From NCBI RefSeq assembly GCF_040702995.1, contig NZ_CP159992.1, forward strand, positions 3,745,501 to 3,809,500: a stretch of DNA of 64,000 nucleotides, written 5' to 3'. This stretch comes from Paenibacillus sp. AN1007. GTDB lineage: Bacteria; Bacillota; Bacilli; Paenibacillales; Paenibacillaceae. This document shows, in pieces, positions 56,413-64,000 of the stretch; position 1 is the first letter of the stretch; the number at the start of each line of letters is the position of its first letter. The translations under genes and the position numbers were made by a program. Below the pieces are notes generated by a model, which was not told the DNA's origin, did not search any database, and saw only the letters and a program-made list of their open reading frames with translations.

Positions 56413-57195
56413 TTACGCTTCTTGACCTACAGTTTCATCTGTAATTCCCAGTTCTGCTTTTACCCAGTCATAACCTTCTGCTTCCAGACGTTGAGCCAGT
56501 TCAGGGCCACCGGACTTCACGATACGACCCTGCATCATCACGTGAACGTAGTCAGGTGTGATGTAGTTAAGCAGGCGCTGGTAGTGGGTAATAATCAGGA
56601 AACCACGATCTTCGCTCTTCATTGCATTTACACCTTCTGCAACAATTTTCAGAGCATCGATGTCCAGACCGGAGTCGATCTCGTCAAGAACTACGATTTT
56701 CGGGTCAAGCAGCATCATCTGCAGAATTTCATTCCGTTTTTTCTCACCACCGGAGAAACCTTCGTTCAGGTAACGATGAGCAAACTCAGGGTTCATATCG
56801 AGTTCTTTCATTTTGGATTCCATTTGACGAATGAACTTGATCAAGGAGATCTCGTTGCCTTCGCCGCGGCGGGCATTAATTGCACTGCGCAGGAAGTCGG
56901 AGTTCGTTACACCCGCGATTTCGCTCGGGTACTGCATAGCCAGGAATAGACCTGCACGTGCACGCTCGTCTACAGCCATGTCGAGTACATCTTCACCGTC
57001 AAGTGTTACTGTACCGTCTGTTACTTCATATTTCGGATGTCCCATCAGGGCAGAAGCCAAAGTGGATTTACCTGTTCCGTTCGGTCCCATGATCGCGTGG
57101 ATTTCTCCACCTTTCATCTCCAGGTTAATGCCTTTCAGGATTTCTTTACCTTCAATGGTCGCTTTCAGACCTTCAATGACGAAATTCGTAGTCAT
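56413..57195 (-). CDS. sufC: Fe-S cluster assembly ATPase SufC
   Basis: 260-aa ABC-type ATPase energising the SufBCD scaffold. Walker A GPNGTGKSTL, signature FSGGEKKRNEI and Walker B VVLDEIDSGLDIDAL are intact. ATG at 57195 with GGAGGGAAAC upstream. First gene of the suf operon, with a 170-nt leader following the predicted start site. The promoter region bears two metalloregulator-like operators. Confidence 0.97.
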   Translation of the reverse strand: MTTNFVIEGLKATIEGKEILKGINLEMKGGEIHAIMGPNGTGKSTLASALMGHPKYEVTDGTVTLDGEDVLDMAVDERARAGLFLAMQYPSEIAGVTNSDFLRSAINARRGEGNEISLIKFIRQMESKMKELDMNPEFAHRYLNEGFSGGEKKRNEILQMMLLDPKIVVLDEIDSGLDIDALKIVAEGVNAMKSEDRGFLIITHYQRLLNYITPDYVHVMMQGRIVKSGGPELAQRLEAEGYDWVKAELGITDETVGQEA

Positions 57196-57366
57196 GTGTA
57201 ATGTTTCCCTCCATTGATTAAATTGATGTTTACTGTCGAAAAAGAAAAAGCGCCTATTATATCTGAACAGGGCTTCCCCTGACTTTCTCTGTGATCATAC
57301 ATCTGTGATGCCATTTCTTCATACACCCTAGAGCAATTCCTTCAAACGCTGTAGAGCAGCAATCAC

Positions 57367-57404
57367 TTTAGAATAATTCTAAACTGATTCTCAATGATTA
57401 TCAA
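57367..57404 (-). promoter_or_regulatory. suf promoter with two overlapping Fur/PerR-type operators
   Basis: Minus strand: -35 TTGATA (57399-57404), 17-bp spacer, -10 TAGAAT (57376-57381), each 5 of 6 to SigA consensus. The 17-bp perfect palindrome TTTAGAATAATTCTAAA (57367-57383) covers the -10 and matches the PerR/Fur 7-1-7 pattern except for two bases. TGATAATCATTGAGA (57389-57403) covers the -35 and matches the Fur box TGATAATNATTATCA at 11 of 14 fixed positions. Iron or peroxide control is inferred. Confidence 0.65.
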
Positions 57405-57561
57405 GTCATTTCCTATCAATTCTTGTCCTTCACAGGAAACTTCATTCCTATTGATTCTATAATAAATGACTGTTTGAATCAAATGAGAAAACAACTTCTC
57501 TGTGGTCGGACAGTGATATAAATCACAAAATTCACAGTTTGTTCAGCATAGGCACTGAATT

Positions 57562-57596
57562 AAAAAGGACTCATCCATTTCTGGATAAGCCCTTTT
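57562..57596 (-). terminator. Intrinsic terminator of the DUF1802 gene
   Basis: Minus-strand stem AAAAGGGCTTATCCA / TGGATGAGTCCTTTT (two G-T pairs), loop GAAA, then T-run. Confidence 0.8.
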
Positions 57597-57631
57597 CAAT
57601 TCCAGCTATTAACTTTTCACGCACAGCCGGA

Positions 57632-58210
57632 TTACATTCTGAGTGTTTCGTTAATCTTCTGTACCTGTTCGGCAAAATCCGCAACGTCCAGCACCGGCGT
57701 CATTTCGCTCGTCGCCAAACCATTCGGAATGGAAATCCATGAACGGCAACCGTTATATTCGGGTAATACGGGAATCTCCATCGGTTCCTGCAAACGGTAC
57801 ACACGTAAAATCAAAATGTGGAGCGGATCTTTCTTTTTCCACTTCAACCGGGATTCAGCAAAATCCGCTGTCCACATATGATATTCCAGAAGTCGATCCA
57901 GCATTTCCTGATCTCGAATCTCCAAATCCTGCGTTACTTCAGCATACGCTGTAATGCGGACGGTTGAAGCTTCAGGCACCCATTCGGCCAACGACTCTTC
58001 AACATAGGATTGATCCAAGGACTTGATCAGTTCTTTACGCTGATGCTCATAAGTCGGATACAGGTAAAATGCCGGACTTTTCAACTCAAAATGTTTTGTT
58101 TCCTCCACAATGCCGCCTTTGCGCATCACCATAATCTGGCGTCCGCTTTCCAGCGCTTTGATCGCAGAGGCCCATTCCTTTAACGCCGGTTTTGCTGCCT
58201 TATCTACCAT
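57632..58210 (-). CDS. DUF1802 family protein
   Basis: 192-aa soluble protein. Features: LKEWASAIKALESGRQIMVMRKGG (N-terminal signature), FYLYPTYEHQRKEL and a C-terminal EIPVLPEYNGCRSWISIP. Function unknown; the family is common in Firmicutes and cyanobacteria. Start ATG 58210 with GGGAGGG 8 bp upstream; an in-frame GTG three codons earlier overlaps the Shine-Dalgarno. It has a well-defined SigA promoter of its own (58241-58269). Confidence 0.87.
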   Translation of the reverse strand: MVDKAAKPALKEWASAIKALESGRQIMVMRKGGIVEETKHFELKSPAFYLYPTYEHQRKELIKSLDQSYVEESLAEWVPEASTVRITAYAEVTQDLEIRDQEMLDRLLEYHMWTADFAESRLKWKKKDPLHILILRVYRLQEPMEIPVLPEYNGCRSWISIPNGLATSEMTPVLDVADFAEQVQKINETLRM

Positions 58211-58240
58211 CGTGATCACCCTCCCTGTCGCTTTGTCAGC

Positions 58241-58269
58241 AGTATAGACGCTTAATGCTTTTCTGACAA
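58241..58269 (-). promoter_or_regulatory. SigA promoter of the DUF1802 gene
   Basis: Minus strand TTGTCA (58264-58269), 17-bp spacer, TATACT (58241-58246); each hexamer matches 5 of 6. About 30 bp upstream of the start codon. Confidence 0.7.
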
Positions 58270-58354
58270 CTTACTGGCAGGAAGGACGGAATCACGATGA
58301 AAGAACCTTTACGAGAACAAAGTCAGGAATAGCTGTATGTCAGTCGTGGACGAA

Positions 58355-58816
58355 TTAACCCAAGTATGCACGAAGCATCCACATATGTTTCTCCAGATCC
58401 GCTTTGAAGCCGGTCAGCATATCGGCAGTTGGTTGATCTTCAGCTTCATCAGCCAGATCAATACCTTCCTGATACTCACTGCACAGCGTCGCGAAGTCTT
58501 CAATCAGATTCTGCACCATGGCATTGGCATCTTCCTTACCGGAAGCCTCTTGAATGGAAGCCATCTCCAGATATTCTTTCATCGTTGCTGCAGGGCTGCC
58601 TTTCAGTGTGAGCAGACGCTCAGCAATTTCGTCCATTTGAACTGTAATTTCGTTATAGAATTCTTCAAACTTCACATGCAGCGTGAAGAAGTTCGGGCCT
58701 TTAACATACCAGTGATAGTTATGGACTTTGACATACAGTACGTTCAGGTTAGCCACCTGACGGTTAAGTACTTGTTCTACTGATTTTGCTTGATCTGTTT
58801 TGTTTTTTGTAGCCAT
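58355..58816 (-). CDS. dps: Dps family DNA-binding ferritin-like protein
   Basis: 153-aa ferritin-like protein that stores iron and uses H2O2 to oxidise Fe(II), protecting DNA. Ferroxidase ligands: NLNVLYVKVHNYHWYVKGP (His), FEEFYNEITVQMDEIAERLL (Asp/Glu). N-terminal tail has Lys residues. ATG at 58816 with AAAGGATGGGA upstream. No clear PerR box could be confirmed by eye. Monocistronic, divergent from mtnK. Confidence 0.93.
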   Translation of the reverse strand: MATKNKTDQAKSVEQVLNRQVANLNVLYVKVHNYHWYVKGPNFFTLHVKFEEFYNEITVQMDEIAERLLTLKGSPAATMKEYLEMASIQEASGKEDANAMVQNLIEDFATLCSEYQEGIDLADEAEDQPTADMLTGFKADLEKHMWMLRAYLG

Positions 58817-59022
58817 ATTCTATCCCATCCTTTATTTAAAATGTAGTCCGCCCGACGTGATATCAGGCTGCCCTGTACGAAGAACAGAGAGTAAATATTA
58901 GAAACCCGCCAACTCGGCAGATGTGCGCTGCGGCTCGGTTTTCTTAACCGTCCGCCCTATTCGTTTTTACCCTTCCGTCTGATCTTCGAATCACAGCAGG
59001 CGTGACTTGTCTCAAAAAAAAG

Positions 59023-59051
59023 TTCAAAAACCGCGCTGTATCCGATATACT
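59023..59051 (+). promoter_or_regulatory. Likely SigA promoter of mtnK-mtnA
   Basis: TTCAAA (59023-59028), 17-bp spacer, TATACT (59046-59051). The short leader (~55 nt) has no S-box. Confidence 0.5.
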
Positions 59052-59113
59052 GTCATAAACCAAGCAAAGAAGTGGGTTTTCCTGTTTCTTCATATATATG
59101 GAGGTGGCACCTT

Positions 59114-60331
59114 TTGACTCAATATCATCCTTTAAACCCCCAAGAAGCGATCGAATTAGCCAAAACCTTACCGGGTCCATTTGCGGCAGATACGAATCTG
59201 GAATGTCGTGAGATTGGGGACGGCAACCTGAATCTCGTTTTCCACATCACGGATCCGAACTCCGATAAAAGTATCATTATCAAACAAGCCCTTCCTTATG
59301 CGAAGGTGGTGGGCGAATCTTGGCCGCTTTCACTCGTACGTGCCCGGATTGAACGTGAGATTTTGCAGGAAGAATACCGCTTATGTCCAGGAATGGTGCC
59401 CCAAGTTTATCATTACGACGATGATCTTGCGTTAACCGTTATGGAGGATTTGAGTGACCACGTTATCATGCGAAAAGGTCTGATCGACGGAGCCTCCTAC
59501 CCTCTTTTTGCCCAGCATATCGGGGAGTTTATGGCAAGAACCCTCTTCTTCACATCAGACCTCGGCATGAATCAACAGCAAAAGAAAGAACAGCAGGGAC
59601 GTTTCGTTAACCCCGACCAATGCAAAATAACAGAAGACCTGATCTTTGATGAACCGTATCGGATTGCCCACAATAACAATTATGACGCAGCGATCGAGGA
59701 TGAAGCCGAAGCACTTCGCACCGACGAAGAGCTGCATCTGGAAATTGCTTTGCTGCGAGCAAAGTTCCTGACCCAAGGACAGGCACTGCTTCATGGTGAC
59801 CTGCATACCGGCAGTATTTTTGTGACACCAGAGTCGACCAAAGTGATTGACCCCGAGTTTGCTTTCTATGGACCGATGGGTTTTGACATTGGCGCGGTTC
59901 TAGCGAACCTGCTGCTTCATTATGTTTCACTGTCAGGTCGTATTCAGAATATGTCATCTCGCCAGGATCGCGAAGCAGAGCTGCTGCAGATGGTGCAGGA
60001 TGTCTGGACCGAATTCGAAACTCGTTTCCGTGCTCTGTGGGTATCCGATCTTGTTGATCCGATGGCCAAAACCCCCGGATATCAGCATCTGTATGTACAG
60101 CAGCTGTTCAGGGACACGGTTGGTTTTGCTGGAGCCAAAATGGTTCGACGTATTGTGGGACTCGCCCATGTGGCTGACATCGATACGATTGCGGATGCTT
60201 CTGAGCGTGAACGCGCGCAGCGCAGGGCATTGGCTGTTGGCAAAACTCTGATTAAGAATAATCGCCAGGTAAACACAATCGGTGAGGTGCTCGATCTGAT
60301 ATCGTCCGCCTTCGCTGCCGTAAAAGCCTAA
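59114..60331 (+). CDS. mtnK: S-methyl-5-thioribose kinase
   Basis: 405-aa kinase that phosphorylates methylthioribose, in the methionine salvage pathway. Kinase-like motifs: [10 protein letters not shown] (nucleotide-binding loop), [25 protein letters not shown] (catalytic Asp) and [17 protein letters not shown]. The start is TTG at 59114, 7 bp after GGAGGTG; an ATG 14 codons earlier (59072) precedes that ribosome binding site. 23 bp upstream of mtnA, as in B. subtilis mtnKA. Confidence 0.95.
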   Translation: MTQYHPLNPQEAIELAKTLPGPFAADTNLECREIGDGNLNLVFHITDPNSDKSIIIKQALPYAKVVGESWPLSLVRARIEREILQEEYRLCPGMVPQVYHYDDDLALTVMEDLSDHVIMRKGLIDGASYPLFAQHIGEFMARTLFFTSDLGMNQQQKKEQQGRFVNPDQCKITEDLIFDEPYRIAHNNNYDAAIEDEAEALRTDEELHLEIALLRAKFLTQGQALLHGDLHTGSIFVTPESTKVIDPEFAFYGPMGFDIGAVLANLLLHYVSLSGRIQNMSSRQDREAELLQMVQDVWTEFETRFRALWVSDLVDPMAKTPGYQHLYVQQLFRDTVGFAGAKMVRRIVGLAHVADIDTIADASERERAQRRALAVGKTLIKNNRQVNTIGEVLDLISSAFAAVKA

Positions 60332-60354
60332 ACAAAATGAACGGAGGAACATCC

Positions 60355-61419
60355 ATGACAACCCCTGAACATCAGCCTCTGTCTTCTCTGAACTGGAAAA
60401 AGGACAAGCTTGAAATGCTCGATCAGCGTCTGCTGCCCGAAACCATTCTGATGCTGAAACTATACACCCCTGAGGAGGTGTGGGAATCCATCCACTCTAT
60501 GAAAGTTCGCGGGGCACCTGCCATCGGTATTGCGGCCGCATTCGGCGTTGTGTTAGGTGCCAAAGCTTACGATGGCACTGCCATCCAAGGCTGGCTCGAG
60601 CACGTTAAATCGGTCTGCGCACATCTGGCCACATCCCGTCCAACCGCGGTGAACCTATTTTGGGCACTCGACCGCATGATGCAAAAAGCTAATCAGGCTG
60701 CCGAGGTCGGTTTAAGTTTGGAAGAAAGTACGGATGCTCTTGAAGCGGAAGCGCTGCTCATTCAGAAGGAAGACGAGGAAGTGTGCCGCATGATCGGTGA
60801 ACATGCCCTTCCTTTGTTTGAAAACGGCATGGGAGTACTAACCCACTGCAACGCAGGCGGCCTGGCAACAGCCAAATACGGTACGGCAACGGCGCCAATG
60901 TATTTGGCTCAGGAACGCGGCATTCATCTCAAAGTATTTGCTGACGAGACACGCCCTGTTCTGCAGGGAGCTCGTCTGACAGCGTTTGAGCTGCAGCAGG
61001 CAGGAATTGACGTTACGCTGCTGTGCGACAATATGGCAGGGATGGTCATGTCCAAAGGCTGGGTTCAAGCTGTCATCGTAGGTACAGACCGGGTTGCGGC
61101 GAATGGCGATGTTGCCAATAAAATCGGCACGTACAGTCTGGCCGTTCTTGCTAAGGCGCACAACATCCCGTTTTATGTGGCCAGCCCATTATCAACCATT
61201 GACTTGTCTACGTCATCCGGCGATCTGATTCCAATTGAGGAGCGTGCTGCTGAGGAAGTTACTGAAGGGTTCGGCAAACGTACTGCACCGCAGGGGGTAA
61301 AGGTATTTAATCCCGCTTTTGACGTAACTCCTAACGAGTACGTTACAGCCATAATTACCGAAAAAGGCATCGTTCGTGCACCTTTCCAGGAAAACCTGGC
61401 CGCTCTGTTTGCGCAATAA
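60355..61419 (+). CDS. mtnA: S-methyl-5-thioribose-1-phosphate isomerase
   Basis: 354-aa isomerase that converts methylthioribose-1-phosphate to the ribulose form. Conserved motifs: [15 protein letters not shown], catalytic Cys in [11 protein letters not shown] (near residue 163), [17 protein letters not shown], and catalytic Asp in [18 protein letters not shown] (near residue 244). Start ATG 60355, preceded by GGAGGAAC. Forms an operon with mtnK, and ends before a terminator. The other salvage genes are not in the window. Confidence 0.96.
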   Translation: MTTPEHQPLSSLNWKKDKLEMLDQRLLPETILMLKLYTPEEVWESIHSMKVRGAPAIGIAAAFGVVLGAKAYDGTAIQGWLEHVKSVCAHLATSRPTAVNLFWALDRMMQKANQAAEVGLSLEESTDALEAEALLIQKEDEEVCRMIGEHALPLFENGMGVLTHCNAGGLATAKYGTATAPMYLAQERGIHLKVFADETRPVLQGARLTAFELQQAGIDVTLLCDNMAGMVMSKGWVQAVIVGTDRVAANGDVANKIGTYSLAVLAKAHNIPFYVASPLSTIDLSTSSGDLIPIEERAAEEVTEGFGKRTAPQGVKVFNPAFDVTPNEYVTAIITEKGIVRAPFQENLAALFAQ

Positions 61420-61540
61420 AAAGACGGTGAACGTATAAAGCTTTGAAGAGTTTTGTATAAGCAGCTTTCGAGGATTTAGTTAAGATAGGAAATATATAAG
61501 ACAAGTGCACCTAGAAGCAATTGCTGTGGGTCTGTAAGAA

Positions 61541-61579
61541 GAAGGGACAAGAAGGATATCCGACTTGGTCCCTTTTTTT
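61541..61579 (+). terminator. Intrinsic terminator after mtnA
   Basis: Stem AGGGACAAG / CTTGGTCCCT (one bulged G) followed by seven T, about 120 bp after the stop codon. Confidence 0.7.
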
Positions 61580-61622
61580 CTGTTCTATTTCTATTTTGAC
61601 AAATAGGAATCCAAAACTTGCT

Positions 61623-61925
61623 TCAAATCATTTTCAACAGTGCTTCTACACCTGTCATTCCTGCTGTAATACCCATAGCTTCTGCCTCGGTTGTCACTGA
61701 TTCCATCGGCGCGTGAAGCAGCTGTTCAAGTGTGCGCACACCGACAGCCCGCGCTGCCACAATCTTGCGATCACCCAGTTTCTCATTCAATAAACCGACA
61801 TCGAGTGCGCCGCACATGATATACCCTTTGGATGTATTAATCGTCAGCAGCGTCGTTTTGGGAAGCTTGACTTCTACCCCTACGAGTACATGCTCTCCTA
61901 CTACAATAGGCTCCATCGTCACCAT
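61623..61925 (-). CDS. yunC: YunC family protein (DUF1805)
   Basis: 100-aa protein matching the length of B. subtilis YunC. Conserved features: VEVKLPKTTLLTINTSKGYIMCG, ALDVGLLNEKLGDRKIVAARAVGVRTLEQLL. A small beta-alpha fold, function unknown. The start was set at ATG 61925 because MVTMEPIVV aligns with the YunC N-terminus; an upstream GTG (61940) lies in the Shine-Dalgarno sequence. Spacing to AGGAGG is long (14 nt), so the start is uncertain. Confidence 0.82.
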   Translation of the reverse strand: MVTMEPIVVGEHVLVGVEVKLPKTTLLTINTSKGYIMCGALDVGLLNEKLGDRKIVAARAVGVRTLEQLLHAPMESVTTEAEAMGITAGMTGVEALLKMI

Positions 61926-62156
61926 AGTTTCCCGGTCCACCTCCTCTTCAACAGATCACGATATTTGTATGCCTCTCGGTGATTCCTCGTGTGGACACCT
62001 GCCATGCATGAAGAAAAAGTGTATTCAAAATAAGATAATATAACCTTTATATTCGATGTTTTCTAAGTCTTCGGTACTATGATTTCAAGCATATTAATGC
62101 TATAGTATACTAGAGTGTCTTTTTTGCTCACACATTATTTTACGGGGCTGGGATGA

Positions 62157-62738
62157 ATGAAACAAACCTTATCCAATCAAGATGAAATCGGCTATTTATT
62201 CAATGTCGATATACTTATTAAAAGCCGTTCAAATGCATTGGCACTGCAGTCCCTGATGGAGTTCATTAATAAACAAGAACAAATTGCGGACTTTCGGATT
62301 CATTCCGGAATAGAACTTGGCAAAATGATTGAAGCTATGCTTCAGGCCGAAACAAACTCCCCTGACTCCGATCAGCCGAAGCTGGAGTCATCACCATTAC
62401 TTAGTCAGCAATTAACCTCTAGCAAGCCAGACAAGAAAGCCGAATCTGTTTCTTCCGGATTACATCAAGAATTAACGACCAGCGCTGCCAAAAAAGAAAC
62501 TTCTGTCGACACTTCACATGTTGCTGACGCTAATTCGTTCGATGCCTGGATTGAATCTTTAATTAAAGAAAATCGCCTCACGCGAATTGTTGTAAACAAC
62601 AAAAATGGCAAACATCAGAGCATACCTTGCCGAATTCTTAATTTTGACCGGGACAATAATGTGGTAACTATCTACCATGTGGATGAAAAACAAGTGTATA
62701 CGTTCCGAACGAACGAGATTGATGAGTTTTTGCTGTAG
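62157..62738 (+). CDS. Unrecognised protein with Ser-rich linker
   Basis: 193-aa protein, no family recognised. An N-terminal segment (about 1-65) is helical, with SNALALQSLMEFINKQEQI; residues ~67-122 are Ser/Thr/Lys-rich and likely disordered; the C-terminal ~70 residues (SFDAWIESLIKENRLTRIVV, then a beta-rich segment with NFDRDNNVVTIYHVDEKQVY) look like a small beta barrel. ATG at 62157. TTTCAA-N17-TATACT (62083-62111) could be its promoter. Single gene, ending near the terminator at 62788. Confidence 0.65.
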   Translation: MKQTLSNQDEIGYLFNVDILIKSRSNALALQSLMEFINKQEQIADFRIHSGIELGKMIEAMLQAETNSPDSDQPKLESSPLLSQQLTSSKPDKKAESVSSGLHQELTTSAAKKETSVDTSHVADANSFDAWIESLIKENRLTRIVVNNKNGKHQSIPCRILNFDRDNNVVTIYHVDEKQVYTFRTNEIDEFLL

Positions 62739-62787
62739 ACCTCATTACAAGCGCAGTACAGCTGAGCTCAAATTTTATTCAAACCAA

Positions 62788-62835
62788 AAAAGCAACCTGA
62801 GCTGGAATGCAGAACATTCGACACAGGTTGCTTTT
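62788..62835. terminator. Bidirectional terminator
   Basis: Inverted repeat AAAAGCAACCTG / CAGGTTGCTTTT (62788-62799, 62824-62835), between the convergent unrecognised gene and the DUF423 gene. Confidence 0.75.
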
Positions 62836-62865
62836 ATTATGCTGCTGTCTTTGCAATAGAAGAAG

Positions 62866-63252
62866 TTACAGACTCTTCTTGCCTCGCTGCCATACATCCA
62901 TTGCAAACAGCAGCCAGCCGGCGATAAAAGCGACACCACCGATCGGTGTAATTGCTCCCAATATTTTGATACCCGATATACTGAGTATGTAGAGGCTGCC
63001 TGAAAAAATAATTATACCCGTGAACAGCAGACGTGCCGCCCATTTCAGCTTTGTTGATGATCCCAGCTGCCCGGCCGTTAATCCAACAATCAGCAGAGCG
63101 AGTGCATGTATCATGTGATACTGCACGCCTGTTTCGTATGTAGCTATAGCACCTGCACCAATTTTGTCCTTAAGCATATGTGCACCAAATGCACCAATGG
63201 CTACAGACAGCATGGTTAATATGGCCCCAATCATCATCCATTTTCGCTGCAT
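62866..63252 (-). CDS. DUF423 family membrane protein
   Basis: About 128-aa membrane protein of the DUF423/YwdK family with four hydrophobic segments. Characteristic features: AIGAFGAHMLKDKIG and YETGVQYHMIHALALL near residue 40, and GITPIGGVAFIAGWLLFA near the C-terminus. Function unknown. ATG at 63252 chosen because AGGGAG is 9 bp upstream; the ATG at 63258 is too close (3 bp). Confidence 0.87.
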   Translation of the reverse strand: MQRKWMMIGAILTMLSVAIGAFGAHMLKDKIGAGAIATYETGVQYHMIHALALLIVGLTAGQLGSSTKLKWAARLLFTGIIIFSGSLYILSISGIKILGAITPIGGVAFIAGWLLFAMDVWQRGKKSL

Positions 63253-63409
63253 ATTCATTCTCTCCCTTAACTCGTTTCTAACTCCATTTATTGTAGCGAA
63301 TTCGTGAGCTAAAGTAAAAGGAGCATGGTATGCCGAATAATCCCGGAATCACAGTCCGCTAAGCGGGGTAATAGATTACACTGATCATTAAAAGGAGGAG
63401 TCCTGCATC

Positions 63410-63883
63410 ATGGACCATCAACATTCTCAGAACTCAGGCATGAATGACTCATCATCGCATGCCAGCAGCTCAGACCCCTATAATACGGGAAGAAGTGACA
63501 CATATTCACCCGATTTCGCCGAGCCTCCTGCAGAACATCTGAAACACTCAGGCCCCGGTATATCCAGTTTCATTGTTGGGTTGGTCGGACTGATCGGGCA
63601 CATTATGATCTTTGTACTGCTCTACCTTGCCCTGTACAGTTCTTTTGGAATTTTGGACTCATCCATCAGTCGTGAAGAACTTGCTCTGCATCCGGCAGTC
63701 ATTCTCTCTTCGTTAGCTTTCCTTGTATGCCTGATCCTGAATCTGGCCGGGCTCGTCCTTGGTATCATCGGATTGGTGCAAAAAAACCGCAGAAAGGTTT
63801 TTGCGATCATAGGTACCATTATGAATGGACTGCTTATATTGCTGTTCGCGGGACTCGTACTTGGAGGGATATACATGGCGTAA
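63410..63883 (+). CDS. Membrane protein with Ser-rich N-terminus (DUF4190-like)
   Basis: 157-aa protein. Residues 1-45 are hydrophilic and Ser/His-rich (NDSSSHASSSDPYN). Three hydrophobic segments follow: FIVGLVGLIGHIMIFVLLYLA, VILSSLAFLVCLILNLAGLV and IIGTIMNGLLILLFAGLVLG. The last two resemble the paired helices of DUF4190-type proteins, with a K/R-rich turn between them (VQKNRRKVFAI). Start ATG 63410 with AAAGGAGGAG upstream. Function unknown. Confidence 0.75.
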   Translation: MDHQHSQNSGMNDSSSHASSSDPYNTGRSDTYSPDFAEPPAEHLKHSGPGISSFIVGLVGLIGHIMIFVLLYLALYSSFGILDSSISREELALHPAVILSSLAFLVCLILNLAGLVLGIIGLVQKNRRKVFAIIGTIMNGLLILLFAGLVLGGIYMA

Positions 63884-63996
63884 TACTTTGCATGAATCCT
63901 CAGGTTCATTATAATTAAACTCAGACGGCCTGTATCCGGTTCAGCCGCACTTTACTTATTGACTGACCAAATATATGTATTCTAAAGGAGAACGAC

Positions 63997-64000
63997 ATGT
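63997..64000 (+). CDS. Start of a gene leaving the window
   Basis: ATG at 63997 is preceded by AAAGGAG (63984-63990) at 6 bp. Only the first codon is inside the window. A TATAAT at 63910-63915 with a weak TTTGCA (17-bp spacing) may be its promoter. Product cannot be told. Confidence 0.5.

Larger units (their letters stand above)
57196..57631. other. Intergenic region upstream of sufC
   Basis: 436 bp. Contains the suf promoter/operators, a long leader, and the terminator of the DUF1802 gene at 57562-57596. No gene. Confidence 0.6.

Noticed and set aside
58817-58960. PerR box upstream of dps
   Set aside because: Best site (TTCTAATATTTACTC on the minus strand) matches only 9 of 14 fixed positions.

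Overview
The window is a chromosomal segment of an aerobic, endospore-forming Firmicute, most likely Paenibacillus or a close relative. The reasons are the B. subtilis-like gene order citZ-icd / pyk / accA-accD / dnaE / ytrH-ytrI-ytpI-ytoI, many sporulation genes (ytvI, ytrH, ytrI, cotJABC, five YheC/YheD-type genes, a YjcZ-type peptide), AGGAGG-type ribosome binding sites, frequent GTG/TTG starts and roughly 50% G+C. I saw no rRNA, tRNA, CRISPR array, prophage or insertion sequence. The species assignment is an inference.

Region by region. 1-18.5 kb is conserved core: icd (cut by the left edge) and citZ with a cre-like site; ytvI; fxsA and a thioesterase; pyk; accD-accA; a 62-aa protein; a pgpA/yutG-like gene; an enlarged dnaE; then the sporulation pair ytrH-ytrI behind a SigE-like promoter, ytpI, ytoI, a two-TM protein and yheA. 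The pfkA gene found between accA and pyk in B. subtilis is absent. 18.7-25.1 kb holds five consecutive paralogous ATP-grasp genes of the YheC/YheD spore-coat family. 25.2-36.3 kb is a sugar/uronide utilisation locus: heparinase II/III-family lyase, cupin, lipoprotein solute-binding protein, YesN/YesM-type two-component system, two ABC permeases (one frameshifted), HAD phosphatase and Gfo/Idh/MocA oxidoreductase. There is no ATPase, so a shared MsmX-like ATPase is presumed.

36.3-40.3 kb is an unfamiliar four-gene cluster: a ThDP-dependent enzyme, a CMD-like protein, a small STAS-like protein and a KAS III-like protein that keeps the nucleophilic Cys but lacks the usual His and Asn. It has an elaborate promoter region and is my best candidate for an undescribed pathway. 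40.4-51.9 kb has cotJABC, a CNNM/CorC-type membrane protein, radical-SAM YfkAB, two HD-GYP proteins, a YunD-like nucleotidase, a MoaD-MoaE fusion, a 46-aa YjcZ-type sporulation peptide, an M23 peptidase and a secreted EEP-family phosphodiesterase with a jacalin-like C-terminus.

52.0-57.2 kb is the Suf iron-sulfur assembly operon (sufCDSUB), behind a promoter overlapped by two 7-1-7 operators of the Fur/PerR type. 57.6-64 kb carries a DUF1802 protein, dps, the methionine-salvage pair mtnK-mtnA (no S-box leader seen), a YunC-like protein, an unrecognised Ser-rich-linker protein, a DUF423 membrane protein, a small membrane protein and the first codon of a gene that leaves the window.
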